In this document: piece after piece, positions 32,637 through 42,052 of the stretch | Position numbering within the stretch: the first letter of the stretch is position 1 | How the letters are laid out: every line of letters begins with the position of its first letter | Notes under the pieces: generated by a model | What the model saw: the letters and a program-made list of their open reading frames with translations, nothing else | Told to the model about the DNA's origin: nothing | The model's database searches: none | Origin: Acidobacteriota bacterium | GTDB lineage: Bacteria; Acidobacteriota; Terriglobia; Bryobacterales; Bryobacteraceae | Length of the DNA stretch: 64,000 nt | Reading direction: 5' to 3' | Assembly (NCBI GenBank): GCA_017304135.1 | Contig: JAFLBB010000024.1 | Span: 1-64,000, forward strand | Position numbers and translations under genes: made by a program

Positions 32637-33602
32637 ATGCGGATTCTGGTCACCGGGGGCGCTGGATTCATTGGCTCGCACCTGTGCGAGCGGCTATTGC
32701 GGGAGGGGCACGAGCTGACGATCCTGGACGATCTGAACTCGTTCTACAGTCCGCAACTCAAGCAGGACAACCTGGCCGAGGTGCGGCGGCGGGGGGCGGT
32801 GCGGTTTGTGGAAGCCGACATCTGCGATGAGGCGGCGGTGGCGGGAGTGTTTCAAGACGAACGGTTTGAGGCGGTGGTACACCTGGCGGCGAGGGCTGGG
32901 GTGAGGCCGTCGTTGGAGGATCCGCTGTTGTACGAGCGGGTGAATGTGCGGGGGACGCTGGTGCTGCTCGAGCAGGCGCGCCGCGGCTCGGTGGAGAAGT
33001 TCGTTTTCGCCAGTTCGAGTTCGGTGTATGGGGCGACGAACGCAGTGCCGTTTTCCGAGGCCGACAATCTGCTGCTGCCGCTGTCGCCGTATGCGGCCAC
33101 GAAGCTGGCCGGCGAGAAACTCTGCTACACCTACTCGCACTTGTATGGCCTGCCGGTGGTGTGTCTGCGCTTTTTCACCGTGTATGGCCCCCGCCAGCGG
33201 CCCGACCTGGCGATCCGCAAGTTCAGCGAGGCGATTCTTGCAGGCAGGCCGATTCCGTTCTTTGGCGATGGGACCTCGGCGCGGGATTACACGTTTGTCT
33301 CCGACACGGTGAGTGGAATTGTCGCGGCGCTGGGCTATGCGACGCGCTACGACATCTTCAACCTGGGGAATTCTAGCCCGGTGACGCTGGCCGACCTGGT
33401 GCAGGCCATCGAGGAAGCGCTGGGGCGGAAGGCGGTACTGAACCGGCTGCCCGACCAGCCGGGGGATGTTCCGATCACGTTTGCCGACAACAGCCGGGCG
33501 GGCAGGGAACTGGGCTACCGGCCGCGGACCTCGCTGAAGGAAGGGCTCCGCCAGACGGCGGACTGGGTGCAGCGGACGTGCGCCGCGGCGGGACAGGCGT
33601 AA
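32637..33602 (+). CDS. NAD-dependent sugar-nucleotide epimerase (UDP-glucuronate/glucose 4-epimerase type)
   Basis: A 321-residue SDR. VTGGAGFIGSHL opens the Rossmann fold, FASSSSVYGA and the catalytic YAATK follow, and RFFTVYGPRQRPD is typical of UDP-glucuronate 4-epimerases and close relatives. GGGGAGG lies before the ATG. It heads the plus-strand exopolysaccharide operon that runs to 41.1 kb. Likely supplies UDP-galacturonate or UDP-galactose; the exact sugar is not resolvable here. Confidence 0.88.
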   Translation: MRILVTGGAGFIGSHLCERLLREGHELTILDDLNSFYSPQLKQDNLAEVRRRGAVRFVEADICDEAAVAGVFQDERFEAVVHLAARAGVRPSLEDPLLYERVNVRGTLVLLEQARRGSVEKFVFASSSSVYGATNAVPFSEADNLLLPLSPYAATKLAGEKLCYTYSHLYGLPVVCLRFFTVYGPRQRPDLAIRKFSEAILAGRPIPFFGDGTSARDYTFVSDTVSGIVAALGYATRYDIFNLGNSSPVTLADLVQAIEEALGRKAVLNRLPDQPGDVPITFADNSRAGRELGYRPRTSLKEGLRQTADWVQRTCAAAGQA

Positions 33603-33793
33603 ACGGCTTAGCCCGGTGCGAGCCACCCCGCACGCCGCCGCGTCCGGTTGCGCGCACCGCCGCGTCCGGCTCCGCATACCGCAAAGAGGCGCGGATGATT
33701 CATACTGAAAGCTCAGCCTCGGGCAGGGCTATGAAGATCGCCGGCGGAGAGCCTGTTCCGGGTTCCGCCACGCGGGGCGCTCCATCCTAATCC
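33603..33793. other. Short intergenic with a 13-bp direct repeat
   Basis: CCGCCGCGTCCGG occurs twice (33636 and 33658), 22 bases apart. No gene or clear promoter is seen. The following GT2 gene lacks a good ribosome site. Confidence 0.4.
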
Positions 33794-34669
33794 ATGAGTT
33801 CACACGACACGGCCAACGAAGCACCAGTGGTGAGCGTGCTTATGCTGACCTTCAACCGGCCGCAGTTCATCAGCAGGGCAATTGAAAGTATTCGGGCGCA
33901 GAGCCTGACCAACTGGGAGCTGATTGTAGTGCATGACGGCCCGAACGAGGAGATCCGCCAGATTCTGCTCGGCTGGGAGCAGCGCGACCGGCGCATCCGG
34001 TATTTCCACCGGCCGCGGGGCGGCAACATTGCCGAGGCCAACAACTACGGTTTGCGGCTGGCGCGCGGGCGCTTCGTGGCCATTCTCGATGACGACGATT
34101 ACTGGCTGGAGGCGAGCAAGCTGGAGCGGCAAATGGCGTTTCTCGAAAGCCATCCCGAGTATGCCGGTTGCGGAGGCGGGGCGGTATGCATTGATGAGCG
34201 GGGCAGGGAAACGATGCGGTATTTGAAGCCGCAGACGCACGAACAGATTGTGGCCGTGGCGCTGCTGGCAAACCCGCTGCTGCACTCCTCGTCGATGTAC
34301 CGGCTGGAGGCCGCCGCGGCGGTGGGTTTCTATGATGAGTCGCTGGCCGGCTTTCAGGACTGGGACCTGTGGTTGAAGCTGGTGCAGGTGGGGAAGCTGG
34401 CCAATTTTCCGGAATTCCTGTATGCCTACCAGATGTGGGACGGGGGCGGGAGTTTCGCCGCGCAGCGGAGGAACACGGAGTCGGCGCTGCGCATTGTGAA
34501 GCGGCATGGCGGGCGGTTCCGGGGGAAGTGGAAAGCGCTGGCGATGGCGTGGGCGTATTACCTGTATGCGCGTCTTCCGCTGGGAGTGAGAAAAGCGACG
34601 TTTCATTCGCTGTCGCGCCTGAAGAAAATGGCCTTTTCCGGTGGCGTCCGGAGCCAGCGGGCAGAGTAA
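33794..34669 (+). CDS. Family 2 glycosyltransferase
   Basis: A 291-residue GT-A enzyme: VSVLMLTFNRPQFISRAIES, VVHDGPNEEI, and the metal site FVAILDDDDYWLEASKLER. GFQDWDLWLKL is the acceptor-side motif of many rhamnosyl/galactosyl transferases. No clear ribosome site precedes the ATG. Probably adds one sugar to the lipid-linked repeat unit of the exopolysaccharide at the inner membrane. Confidence 0.87.
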   Translation: MSSHDTANEAPVVSVLMLTFNRPQFISRAIESIRAQSLTNWELIVVHDGPNEEIRQILLGWEQRDRRIRYFHRPRGGNIAEANNYGLRLARGRFVAILDDDDYWLEASKLERQMAFLESHPEYAGCGGGAVCIDERGRETMRYLKPQTHEQIVAVALLANPLLHSSSMYRLEAAAAVGFYDESLAGFQDWDLWLKLVQVGKLANFPEFLYAYQMWDGGGSFAAQRRNTESALRIVKRHGGRFRGKWKALAMAWAYYLYARLPLGVRKATFHSLSRLKKMAFSGGVRSQRAE

Positions 34670-34790
34670 TGGAAGCCCGGACGATGGCCGATAGAAAGAA
34701 AGACACACCGCTGCGCATGGTGTGCGACGCAACTGTCCCTCTCTGTTTCGGCGGCGGTGCGCGGGCAGGGAAGGGAGAAGCAACGGCAGG

Positions 34791-35849
34791 GTGAGACTTC
34801 CGAGGCGAGCAGAGATCTGGTTCGGCGGCTATGTGGCTGATCGGTGGAGGAACGCCTTTCGGGGGCGGCCGCGCAGGCTGTGGGTGACCCTCTGCGATCA
34901 TTTCGAACCATACTGCTGCAACACCGACGATGGGTTGGCGCGCAGGCGTGTCGAGCTGTGGCGCGGCAGATGGCCGGAGATTGCCGGGCGGCACAAGGAC
35001 GCCAGCGGAGCGAGCCCGCGCTACACGTTCTTTTACCCGCAGGAGGAGTATCGCCGGCACCTGTTGCAGCCGCTGGCCGAGATGACGGCCATGGGCATTG
35101 CCGACGTGGAGGTTCACATCCACCATGACGGGGAGGGAGAGCGGGATTTTCTGGACCGCATGCAGCTGTTCCTGCGCCAACTGTCGGAGGGGCATGGCCT
35201 GTTGCGGCAGAGCGGAGGGCGGCTGGCTTTCGGTTTCATCCACGGCAATTGGGCGCTCGACAATTCGCTGCCGGGGGGCAAGGGATGCGGGCTGAACAAT
35301 GAGCTGACGCTGTTGCGCGAACTGGGCTGTTACGCGGATTTCACGATGCCCTCGGCGCCGAGCCCGAGCCAGGCGCGGATGGTGAACCGGATCTATTGGG
35401 CGCGCGATGTGGTGGACGAGCCGAAGTCCTACGATTCGGGGATCGAGGTGAGGCCGGGCGGGGGCGTGGAGGGCGACATTCTGATGGTGCCGGGGCCGCT
35501 GGGGGTGCGGTGGACGGAGCGGTTGATTCCTCGCCTGGAGGTGGGCGAGTTTGCCGGCTACGATCTGGCCAGCCGGAACCGTATCCGGCGCTGGTTTTCG
35601 CTGGCGCCGCGGATTGGGGAAGACGCCATCGTGAAGCTTCACACGCATGGAACCGAGGAGCGCAATTCGGGTCCGATGCTGGGGGGCGGGCTGGATCAGT
35701 TGTTCGAGTTGCTGGGCGAGGAGTGCGGGCGGGCAGGGGTGGAGTTGCACTATGCGAGCGCGTGGGAGCTGTTTCAGGTGATCGAAGCGCTGCGCGGGCG
35801 GCGCGATCCGCTGGCCGCGCTCGGGCGGCGGCAGGAGCAGCCGGCGTGA
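34791..35849 (+). CDS. Conserved polysaccharide-deacetylase-like protein
   Basis: A 352-residue protein of a conserved family found in exopolysaccharide loci. Key segments are LWVTLCDHFEPY, YTFFYPQEEYRRHLLQPLAEM, VEVHIHHDGEGE, FGFIHGNWALDN and APRIGEDAIVKLHTHGT. The conserved Asp and His pairs and the predicted barrel suggest a NodB-like metal hydrolase, but the standard deacetylase motifs are not exact. GTG 34791 is chosen; an in-frame ATG at 34722 is possible. Its stop overlaps the flippase start (GTGA). Confidence 0.68.
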   Translation: MRLPRRAEIWFGGYVADRWRNAFRGRPRRLWVTLCDHFEPYCCNTDDGLARRRVELWRGRWPEIAGRHKDASGASPRYTFFYPQEEYRRHLLQPLAEMTAMGIADVEVHIHHDGEGERDFLDRMQLFLRQLSEGHGLLRQSGGRLAFGFIHGNWALDNSLPGGKGCGLNNELTLLRELGCYADFTMPSAPSPSQARMVNRIYWARDVVDEPKSYDSGIEVRPGGGVEGDILMVPGPLGVRWTERLIPRLEVGEFAGYDLASRNRIRRWFSLAPRIGEDAIVKLHTHGTEERNSGPMLGGGLDQLFELLGEECGRAGVELHYASAWELFQVIEALRGRRDPLAALGRRQEQPA

Positions 35850-37417
35850 AGAGCGAGGCCACGACGCCGGGGCAGAAGGCGGCGCACCGTTCCCTGGCCG
35901 GGATCGTGTCGCGCAATTCGTTCTGGTATTCCATTGAACTGTTCTTCGAGATTGTGGTCGGGTTTAGCACCTCGATCGCCATGGCGCGGCTGATCGGGCC
36001 GACGGCGCTGGGCTATTTCAATCTCGTGATGTGGCTGATCAACATGAGCGGTGTGTTCGGCAACCTGGGCGTGCCGCTGGCGGCGCGCAAGTTCATGGCC
36101 GAATTCATGGGCCGCGGGCAGTTGGGCCTGGCGCGGGCGGTGTATGAGCGAGCGCAGCGCATCCAGATGATGACGGCGGGGGTGATCACGGTTGCGGGGC
36201 TGGGTGTGGTGGCGTTGGCCGTGGATCCGGACTACCGGCTGATGTCGATGTTCATGATGCTGAGCCTGTTTCCGAACATGGTGCTGGCGGTGCCGTCGCA
36301 GGCCAACCTGGCGCGTGAGGACACGCGGGCCAACGTGTGGGGGAGCCTGGTGGGGCAATCGCTGTATGTGGTGTTTGTCGTCGCCAGTTTGCTCACCGGT
36401 TGGGACTTGCTGGGGGTAGCGATCGGGATTTTTGTGTACCGGACGGTGGAGATGCTGGTGCGGCTGCTGCCGGTGAAGGCATGGATGAGTGAGCTGCCCC
36501 AGGAGCCGCTGGGAGAAGACATTGCGCGGCAATTGCGGAACTATTCCGGGCAGGGAATGATTCTGATGGCGGTGCATATTCTGGTCTGGAACAGATCGGA
36601 CATGATATTCCTGAAATGGTTGACTAGCGACACAGCGCAAATCTCGTTTTATGCCGCGGCGTTCAACCTGACCGAACGGGCGCTGACGTTGCCGAGGATC
36701 TTCAGCACGGCGAGCGGGGCCACGCTGATGGTCCAATACGGACGCGATGAGTCGCGGCTGCGGCCGATGCTGGACGTCTCGTCGCGGTATCTGCTGCTGT
36801 GCAGCGTGCCTGTGTTGTGGGGCTTAGGGGCGTTGAGCCCGTCGCTGATTCCGCTGTTGTACGGCCCGCTGTACGTGCCGGCGATTCCGGTATTGAGCCT
36901 GGCGGCGGCCTTCGGCATTGCGGCCGCGCTGGCGCCGGTGGCCACAGCGACGCTGCAAAGCTACTCCAAGATGGGGACCCTCATCGGGTGGACGTGCGTG
37001 GCGGCGGCGACCGACATTGCGGTGAACCTGGTCCTGATCCCGCGCTATGGAGCCTGGGGCGCGGCGCTGGCTAACGGAGCGGGCCAGATGGTGGGCGCGA
37101 TCGGGCTGTGGTGGGCGGTGGGGCGGTTGTGCCAACTGCGCCCGGCCTGGGGCACGCTGGGCAAGATTATCCTGTGCGGCGCAGGGGAGGTTGCCGTGCT
37201 GGTTCCGCTGAATGGATGGCTGCCGCCGTGGCAAGCCGTGACGGTGGGCGCTGTGCTGGGCTCGCTGGTGTATGTTGTGCTGTTGCGTGTGTTGCGGGTA
37301 TTGGGACCGGATGATGGCGAGCGGCTGGCGCGCGCCTGCGGCAAACTGCCGGAGAGAGGGAAACGCCCGGCCTTGTCGCTGATCCACTGGCTCACCGGGG
37401 CAGGAGAGAAGGCCTAA
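35846..37417 (+). CDS. Wzx-like polysaccharide flippase
   Basis: A 523-residue integral membrane protein of the MOP/Wzx superfamily with about 12-14 hydrophobic segments. The N-terminus (FWYSIELFFEIVVGFSTSIAMARLIGP) is the usual RfbX start, and LIPLLYGPLYVPAIPVLSLAAAFG is a characteristic mid-protein loop. GTG start at 35846, coupled to the preceding gene. It would flip the undecaprenyl-linked repeat unit across the inner membrane for polymerisation by the next gene product. Confidence 0.88.
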   Translation: MKSEATTPGQKAAHRSLAGIVSRNSFWYSIELFFEIVVGFSTSIAMARLIGPTALGYFNLVMWLINMSGVFGNLGVPLAARKFMAEFMGRGQLGLARAVYERAQRIQMMTAGVITVAGLGVVALAVDPDYRLMSMFMMLSLFPNMVLAVPSQANLAREDTRANVWGSLVGQSLYVVFVVASLLTGWDLLGVAIGIFVYRTVEMLVRLLPVKAWMSELPQEPLGEDIARQLRNYSGQGMILMAVHILVWNRSDMIFLKWLTSDTAQISFYAAAFNLTERALTLPRIFSTASGATLMVQYGRDESRLRPMLDVSSRYLLLCSVPVLWGLGALSPSLIPLLYGPLYVPAIPVLSLAAAFGIAAALAPVATATLQSYSKMGTLIGWTCVAAATDIAVNLVLIPRYGAWGAALANGAGQMVGAIGLWWAVGRLCQLRPAWGTLGKIILCGAGEVAVLVPLNGWLPPWQAVTVGAVLGSLVYVVLLRVLRVLGPDDGERLARACGKLPERGKRPALSLIHWLTGAGEKA

Positions 37418-38719
37418 ATGGGATTTGCATACATACTGACTCTCCTGTTCATTGCGGTGTCGTACCTGACGCCGGCCGAGATGGCGCCGGGGCTGGCGCC
37501 CTACCGGATCGGGCTCATCCTGGCCGGACTCACGGCACTGGCCTCGACGATCAACCTGCTGGGCGGGATGTACTCGTTCCAGGCCTTTCAGGTCTACGCG
37601 GCGATCATGTTCCTGGGCGCCACGATGCTGTCGCTGATGGCCACGGGCTGGCTGGGGGGAGCTGTCGTGGCGGTGGTGAGTTTCGCGCCGGCGGTGGCGG
37701 CGATGGTGTTTGTGGGAGTGAACGTGAACACGATGAGGCGAATTAAACTGCTCGCCTTGTTGTTGATCGGGCTCTCTCTCTTTCTCACGATTCAGGGGGC
37801 GATGGGCTACTATCTCGGCTACCGGGAAGAGGAGCTGATCGTGAAGCAATGGGCGAGCATGGAGGAGGAGTCGACGGGAGTTCCTTCGTTGCGCCGCATG
37901 CGGGCCTTCGGCTTTCTCGCCGATCCGAACGACCTTGCCCAGCAGTTCACCGTGGTGATGCCGTTTGTGCTGGCTTTCTGGCGGAAGCGAGCCCCGATCC
38001 GCAACCTGCTGCTGGTGATGATTCCCATGGTGCTGCTGATGTGGGGGATCTACATGACCGGTTCGCGGGGGGCCATTGTCGGCCTGACCGTGCTGATCTT
38101 TCTGTTGGCGCGCGAGAAGTTGAAGTGGATTGGAGCCGGGCTGACGACGGCGGTGGGCGCGGTCGGGTTGCTTGGGTTGAGTTTTGGCGGCGGGCGGTCG
38201 CTGTCGATGCAGGAGGGTTCGGCGGGCGGACGCGCCGAGGCCTGGGGCACGGGATTGGCCGAGCTGATCGGGCATCCGATTTTCGGTGTGGGCTACACCC
38301 GGTTCACCGAATACCACACGATCACGGCGCACAACATGTTCGTGCTGTGCATGACCGAAACCGGCATGCTTGGCTATTTGCTTTTCATGCTGATGCTGAC
38401 GATCGGCCTGTTGGAGTTGCACCGGTTGTGCCATGCCAAGGTGGAGAACGAAGAGGAGCAGGAGCGCGTGCGCTGGGCCAAGGCGCTGTTCATCTCGATC
38501 ATCTGCTTTTTGGCCACGGGCTGGTTTCTTTCGCGCACGTATGCGCCGTCGCTCTATGTGTACCTGGGCATGGGCGTGGCCCTGGCGGAGATGGACCGCC
38601 GCAGCCGCAAGCCGGTCCTGACAGGGTTTGACGAAGGCTGGGTGGTGAAGAGCCTGGCGGCGTCGGTAGGCATCATCGCCCTGGTGTATGCCATTGTCCG
38701 TTTGCGCTGGTCTGGTTGA
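37418..38719 (+). CDS. O-antigen ligase / polysaccharide polymerase (Wzy/WaaL-like)
   Basis: A 433-residue membrane protein with about 11 transmembrane segments. The Wzy_C region includes MTGSRGAIVGLTVLIFLL and the large periplasmic loop with HPIFGVGYTRFTEYHTITAHN, whose His/Arg residues are usual for the family. It abuts the flippase gene without a gap. It polymerises or ligates repeat units in the periplasm. Polymerase and ligase cannot be told apart from sequence. Confidence 0.82.
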   Translation: MGFAYILTLLFIAVSYLTPAEMAPGLAPYRIGLILAGLTALASTINLLGGMYSFQAFQVYAAIMFLGATMLSLMATGWLGGAVVAVVSFAPAVAAMVFVGVNVNTMRRIKLLALLLIGLSLFLTIQGAMGYYLGYREEELIVKQWASMEEESTGVPSLRRMRAFGFLADPNDLAQQFTVVMPFVLAFWRKRAPIRNLLLVMIPMVLLMWGIYMTGSRGAIVGLTVLIFLLAREKLKWIGAGLTTAVGAVGLLGLSFGGGRSLSMQEGSAGGRAEAWGTGLAELIGHPIFGVGYTRFTEYHTITAHNMFVLCMTETGMLGYLLFMLMLTIGLLELHRLCHAKVENEEEQERVRWAKALFISIICFLATGWFLSRTYAPSLYVYLGMGVALAEMDRRSRKPVLTGFDEGWVVKSLAASVGIIALVYAIVRLRWSG

Positions 38720-38720
38720 T

Positions 38721-39812
38721 ATGCAAACTCTCTCCACATGGGCGCCTCAGGTTCCCCGCCGCATTCCCTCGCTGGACGGACTGCGGGCGCTCTCCATTCT
38801 GCTGGTGCTGGTGGGGCATGCCATTGACGCGCAGGAGTGGCCGCGGTTGTTCGCGCTGGTCGGCCATGTCGGCAATTACGGCGTGCGCATCTTCTTCGTC
38901 ATCTCCGGATTTCTCATTACGACGCTGCTGTTGAAGGAGTTTGACACGCATGGCACGATTTCGCTGCGCGGGTTCTACATCCGGCGGACGCTGCGCATTC
39001 TGCCCGCCTTCTTCGTTTATGTGGGCGTGATCTGGGGGCTGTACCTGGCCGGGGTCGTGCCGTTGAAGGACGGCGACCTGCTGCACGCGCTGACCTACAC
39101 GATGAACTATCACGAGAACCGGGGCTGGTTCCTGAATCATCTCTGGTCACTGTCGGTGGAGGAGCAGTTTTACCTGCTGTGGCCGTCGCTGTTTCTGCTG
39201 GCGGGCCCGCACCGGGCGATGCGGGCGGCTGGTGCGGCCATCTTCCTGGCTCCGTTGATCCGGGCGGTGATGTACTTTGGCTTCGACGCCAGCGCGACGG
39301 CCGTATCGCGGCACTTTCAGGCCGTGTGCGACTCGCTTGCTTTCGGCTGCCTGCTGGCCGGCTCGTATAACTGGCTGGGGCGGCAGAACTGGTACACGCG
39401 CCTCACGCGGCCTACCTGGTTTCTGGCGGTGCCGTTTCTGTGCCTGCTGATTCCGGCGATCGCGCACAAGGTGCACGCGATGATCTTCTACATCCCCGGG
39501 GTTTCGCTGGTGTTCTTTGGCATCACGCTGCTGGTGGACCGCTCGGTGCGTTATCCCGACGACTGGGTGGGGCGGATCTTCAATTGGAAGCCCTTGATGT
39601 GGATCGGCACGATCAGCTATTCGATTTACCTGTGGCAGGAGCTGTTTTTGGACAACGGCATCGCCGGGCTGGACATACCGCTTCCGCTGAACCTCATTCT
39701 CACCTTTGCCGTGTCGACAGTTTCCTACTACGCCGTGGAGCTGCAGTTCCTGCGCTGGAAGGACCGGTTTCAGCAGGACAAACCGGCGGCGGCGCAGCGA
39801 AAGATCGCTTGA
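38721..39812 (+). CDS. Membrane acyltransferase (OafA/YrhL, acyltransferase 3 family)
   Basis: A 363-residue protein with ~10 transmembrane helices. RIPSLDGLRALSILLVLVGH holds the family His, and RIFFVISGFLITTLLLKEF and FLNHLWSLSVEEQFYLLWP are hallmark motifs. ATG 38721 starts directly after the ligase stop. Family knowledge: transfers acetyl or other acyl groups to sugars at the membrane, decorating O-antigen or exopolysaccharide. Confidence 0.9.
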   Translation: MQTLSTWAPQVPRRIPSLDGLRALSILLVLVGHAIDAQEWPRLFALVGHVGNYGVRIFFVISGFLITTLLLKEFDTHGTISLRGFYIRRTLRILPAFFVYVGVIWGLYLAGVVPLKDGDLLHALTYTMNYHENRGWFLNHLWSLSVEEQFYLLWPSLFLLAGPHRAMRAAGAAIFLAPLIRAVMYFGFDASATAVSRHFQAVCDSLAFGCLLAGSYNWLGRQNWYTRLTRPTWFLAVPFLCLLIPAIAHKVHAMIFYIPGVSLVFFGITLLVDRSVRYPDDWVGRIFNWKPLMWIGTISYSIYLWQELFLDNGIAGLDIPLPLNLILTFAVSTVSYYAVELQFLRWKDRFQQDKPAAAQRKIA

Positions 39813-39856
39813 ACCATGGTCGAGGAACAGCAGGACCAACCAGGAGCCGCGGTGCT

Positions 39857-41128
39857 GTGCTGAAGAAAATAGCCATTTTGCATCCGGCCAGCGACTTCGG
39901 GATCAACCAGTATTGCCACGAGCTGGCCGAGGGACTGGGGCAGTGCGGAGTCGAGGTGGATATCTATTCGAGCGGCGCGCCGCAACTACCGCCGGCTTCG
40001 GCGCACCGCCGGTTCTGCGTGCTGGGCAGCATGCTGGTGAAGCAACGCAAGCGGCTGCAGCGGGGCCTGGAGATGACGCCCCCGCCGGCGGCGGCGCGAG
40101 GCTGGGCGGCCGAGGCGTTGCGCACGCTGCCGGCAGCCCGTCCGCAGACGCGGCCAGAAGCGGCGCCGGGGGGGTGGAAGCGGGCCGCGCGGCTGTTCTG
40201 GATGCGGCATGAGCTGCCGCTGTTTCTCAAGTGGCGCGGCTACGACGCGATCTGGACGCAGTGGCCGGACATGAGCCCGTATGGAAGCGGGTTGTGGCAG
40301 GAGGCGCGGCGGCTGGGCCTGCGCACGATCCACACCGTGCACAATGTGCTGCCCCACGAGGAGAGCCAGGACGACATCAACCTATGCGAACCTGTCTACC
40401 GCGGCGCCGAAGCGTTGATCGTGCATTCGGCCCATGCGCGCGGCGAACTGACACGGTTGTTCCCCTACACGGCGCCGCGCATCCTTCAGCAGTGGCACGG
40501 CTCCTACTCGATGTATCCGATGCCGGAGGGAGCGCGGGAGCGGGTGCGGGCGGAGTTGGAGATCGGCCCCGCGCAGAAGATGGTCCTGTTTTGCGGCGGC
40601 ATCCGGCCGTACAAGAACATCGATGATTCGGTGGCGGCGTTGCGTCATGCCGGCTGCGGCAACGTAGTTCTGGTGGTGGCCGGGCAGGAGGCGCATTTCC
40701 CGGACTGTTCGCCGCAGGACCCGCTGGCGCACACGCGGGCGCTGGCGAGGCGCTTTCAGGTTGAGGACAAGGTGCGGCTGATTCCGCGGTCGCTCAGTTT
40801 AAGCGAGATGGCCGAGTTGTTCCTGGCCGGCGACGTTGCGCTGCTGCCGTACCTGAAAGGCTATGGGAGCGGGATGCTGCTGCTGGCGATGACCTTCGGC
40901 CGATTCATCGTGTCGTCGCGAACAGGCGGGGCAGGGGAGTATCTGGAGCGCTATCCGGGGCACATCCTGCTGGAAGACACCAACGAAGCGAGCATTGCCG
41001 CCGCACTGGCCGAGGCCGGCCCTGCGTCAGGCATGCCGGCGCCGGAGGAGTTCCACTGGAATACGGTGGCCGGCGGTGTTCTGCGCGACTTGCACGGTCT
41101 GTTGGAAGACCGGCCCCGAAGCTCGTGA
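39857..41128 (+). CDS. Family 4-type glycosyltransferase
   Basis: A 423-residue GT-B enzyme. Rossmann-like halves are KIAILHPASDFGINQYCHEL and MVLFCGGIRPYKNIDDSV, and PYLKGYGSGMLLLAMTFGRF is the donor-site loop in place of the commoner EGFG motif. GTG 39857 is the chosen start. It ends the plus-strand operon and converges on the FkbM gene 36 bases on. It probably adds a sugar to the repeat unit; the donor is unknown. Confidence 0.83.
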   Translation: MLKKIAILHPASDFGINQYCHELAEGLGQCGVEVDIYSSGAPQLPPASAHRRFCVLGSMLVKQRKRLQRGLEMTPPPAAARGWAAEALRTLPAARPQTRPEAAPGGWKRAARLFWMRHELPLFLKWRGYDAIWTQWPDMSPYGSGLWQEARRLGLRTIHTVHNVLPHEESQDDINLCEPVYRGAEALIVHSAHARGELTRLFPYTAPRILQQWHGSYSMYPMPEGARERVRAELEIGPAQKMVLFCGGIRPYKNIDDSVAALRHAGCGNVVLVVAGQEAHFPDCSPQDPLAHTRALARRFQVEDKVRLIPRSLSLSEMAELFLAGDVALLPYLKGYGSGMLLLAMTFGRFIVSSRTGGAGEYLERYPGHILLEDTNEASIAAALAEAGPASGMPAPEEFHWNTVAGGVLRDLHGLLEDRPRSS

Positions 41129-41164
41129 GTGTGCCGGGGAAGCCGAGCAGGGCGCGCCGTTCGA

Positions 41165-41902
41165 TCATCCGGCTGTTTGCGTCCGCGCCATCACGCAATC
41201 CCACTCGACGACGATCAGACCGTCGCGTTCCTTGTTCACGGGATAGAAACCGGTGGGCAGATAGCCGAGAGCTTGAAAGTAATCCTGCAACTGGCCGAAG
41301 CTATCGGTGCCGGAGTAGATGCGCCGTGCTCCGATCTCGGTCTGCAGCGCCAGGACCCCGCTGAGAACGCCAGAGGCTCCGTCGAGAACGTGCCGGTCAT
41401 GGCCTTGCGTATCCATCTTCAGGTAGACCCTGGGGTTGTCGATGCCGCTGACAAGGCTGGCAAGGATGTCGTCCAGCCTTCTGGTCTCCACCACGACGCT
41501 CTGTTTCACGTGCAGGCCGTAGTTCTCACTGCCATACTCGCTGGCGTCTTCCAGTGAATTGAATTTACTGTGTTGGAAGATGTGGAACTCTCGCTGCCCC
41601 GAGTTGTCGCTGAGCGCGTAGGGAAGCACCTTCCAGTTGGGCTCCGATTGAGCGCGGGCGCGAAGGATACTCAAGGAATCGGGTGTGGGTTCGAAGCTGA
41701 GAATCGTCTTTGTGTAGCCGATCTCACGAAGGAAACTGGCATACTCGCCATGGTGCGCCCCGACATCGAGAACGCAATTGATCTGAAGTTCCGCGAACAG
41801 CTCCTTCAAATGGCGCGCAAGTGAATTGTGTGGAGGAGACCTGGAGATCTCCAGACCGAATGCGCGAAAGGTCTTGCGTACGACATCGCCTACAATGCCC
41901 AT
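41165..41902 (-). CDS. FkbM-family methyltransferase
   Basis: A 245-residue class I SAM methyltransferase. VLDVGAHHGEYASFLREIGY is the SAM loop, ILSFEPTPDSLSILRARA and VETRRLDDILA are FkbM signatures, and YLKMDTQGHDRHVLDGA follows. ATG 41902 begins homology (MGIVGDVVRKTF). It is a lone minus-strand gene between two operons. FkbM enzymes methylate hydroxyls on sugars and natural products; O-methylation of the exopolysaccharide is likely. Confidence 0.85.
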   Translation of the reverse strand: MGIVGDVVRKTFRAFGLEISRSPPHNSLARHLKELFAELQINCVLDVGAHHGEYASFLREIGYTKTILSFEPTPDSLSILRARAQSEPNWKVLPYALSDNSGQREFHIFQHSKFNSLEDASEYGSENYGLHVKQSVVVETRRLDDILASLVSGIDNPRVYLKMDTQGHDRHVLDGASGVLSGVLALQTEIGARRIYSGTDSFGQLQDYFQALGYLPTGFYPVNKERDGLIVVEWDCVMARTQTAG

Positions 41903-42052
41903 ATTGTCCTCCGAAGTCTCTGAATTGTAGCAAGCGAAACCCAGCCTCTCAGCGGGAAAGGTGTGAATTCTTGCCCCTCCTGACAGCGTAACCAGCATGC
42001 CCAGCAGGCCGTGCGATGCTTACCGCGGCCTGCCCGGCAGGGCCGGTGTCCG

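Noticed and set aside
42001..42052. GC-rich hairpin after the MBOAT gene
   Set aside because: The stem has a bulge and no T-run follows on the minus strand, so a terminator is not supported.
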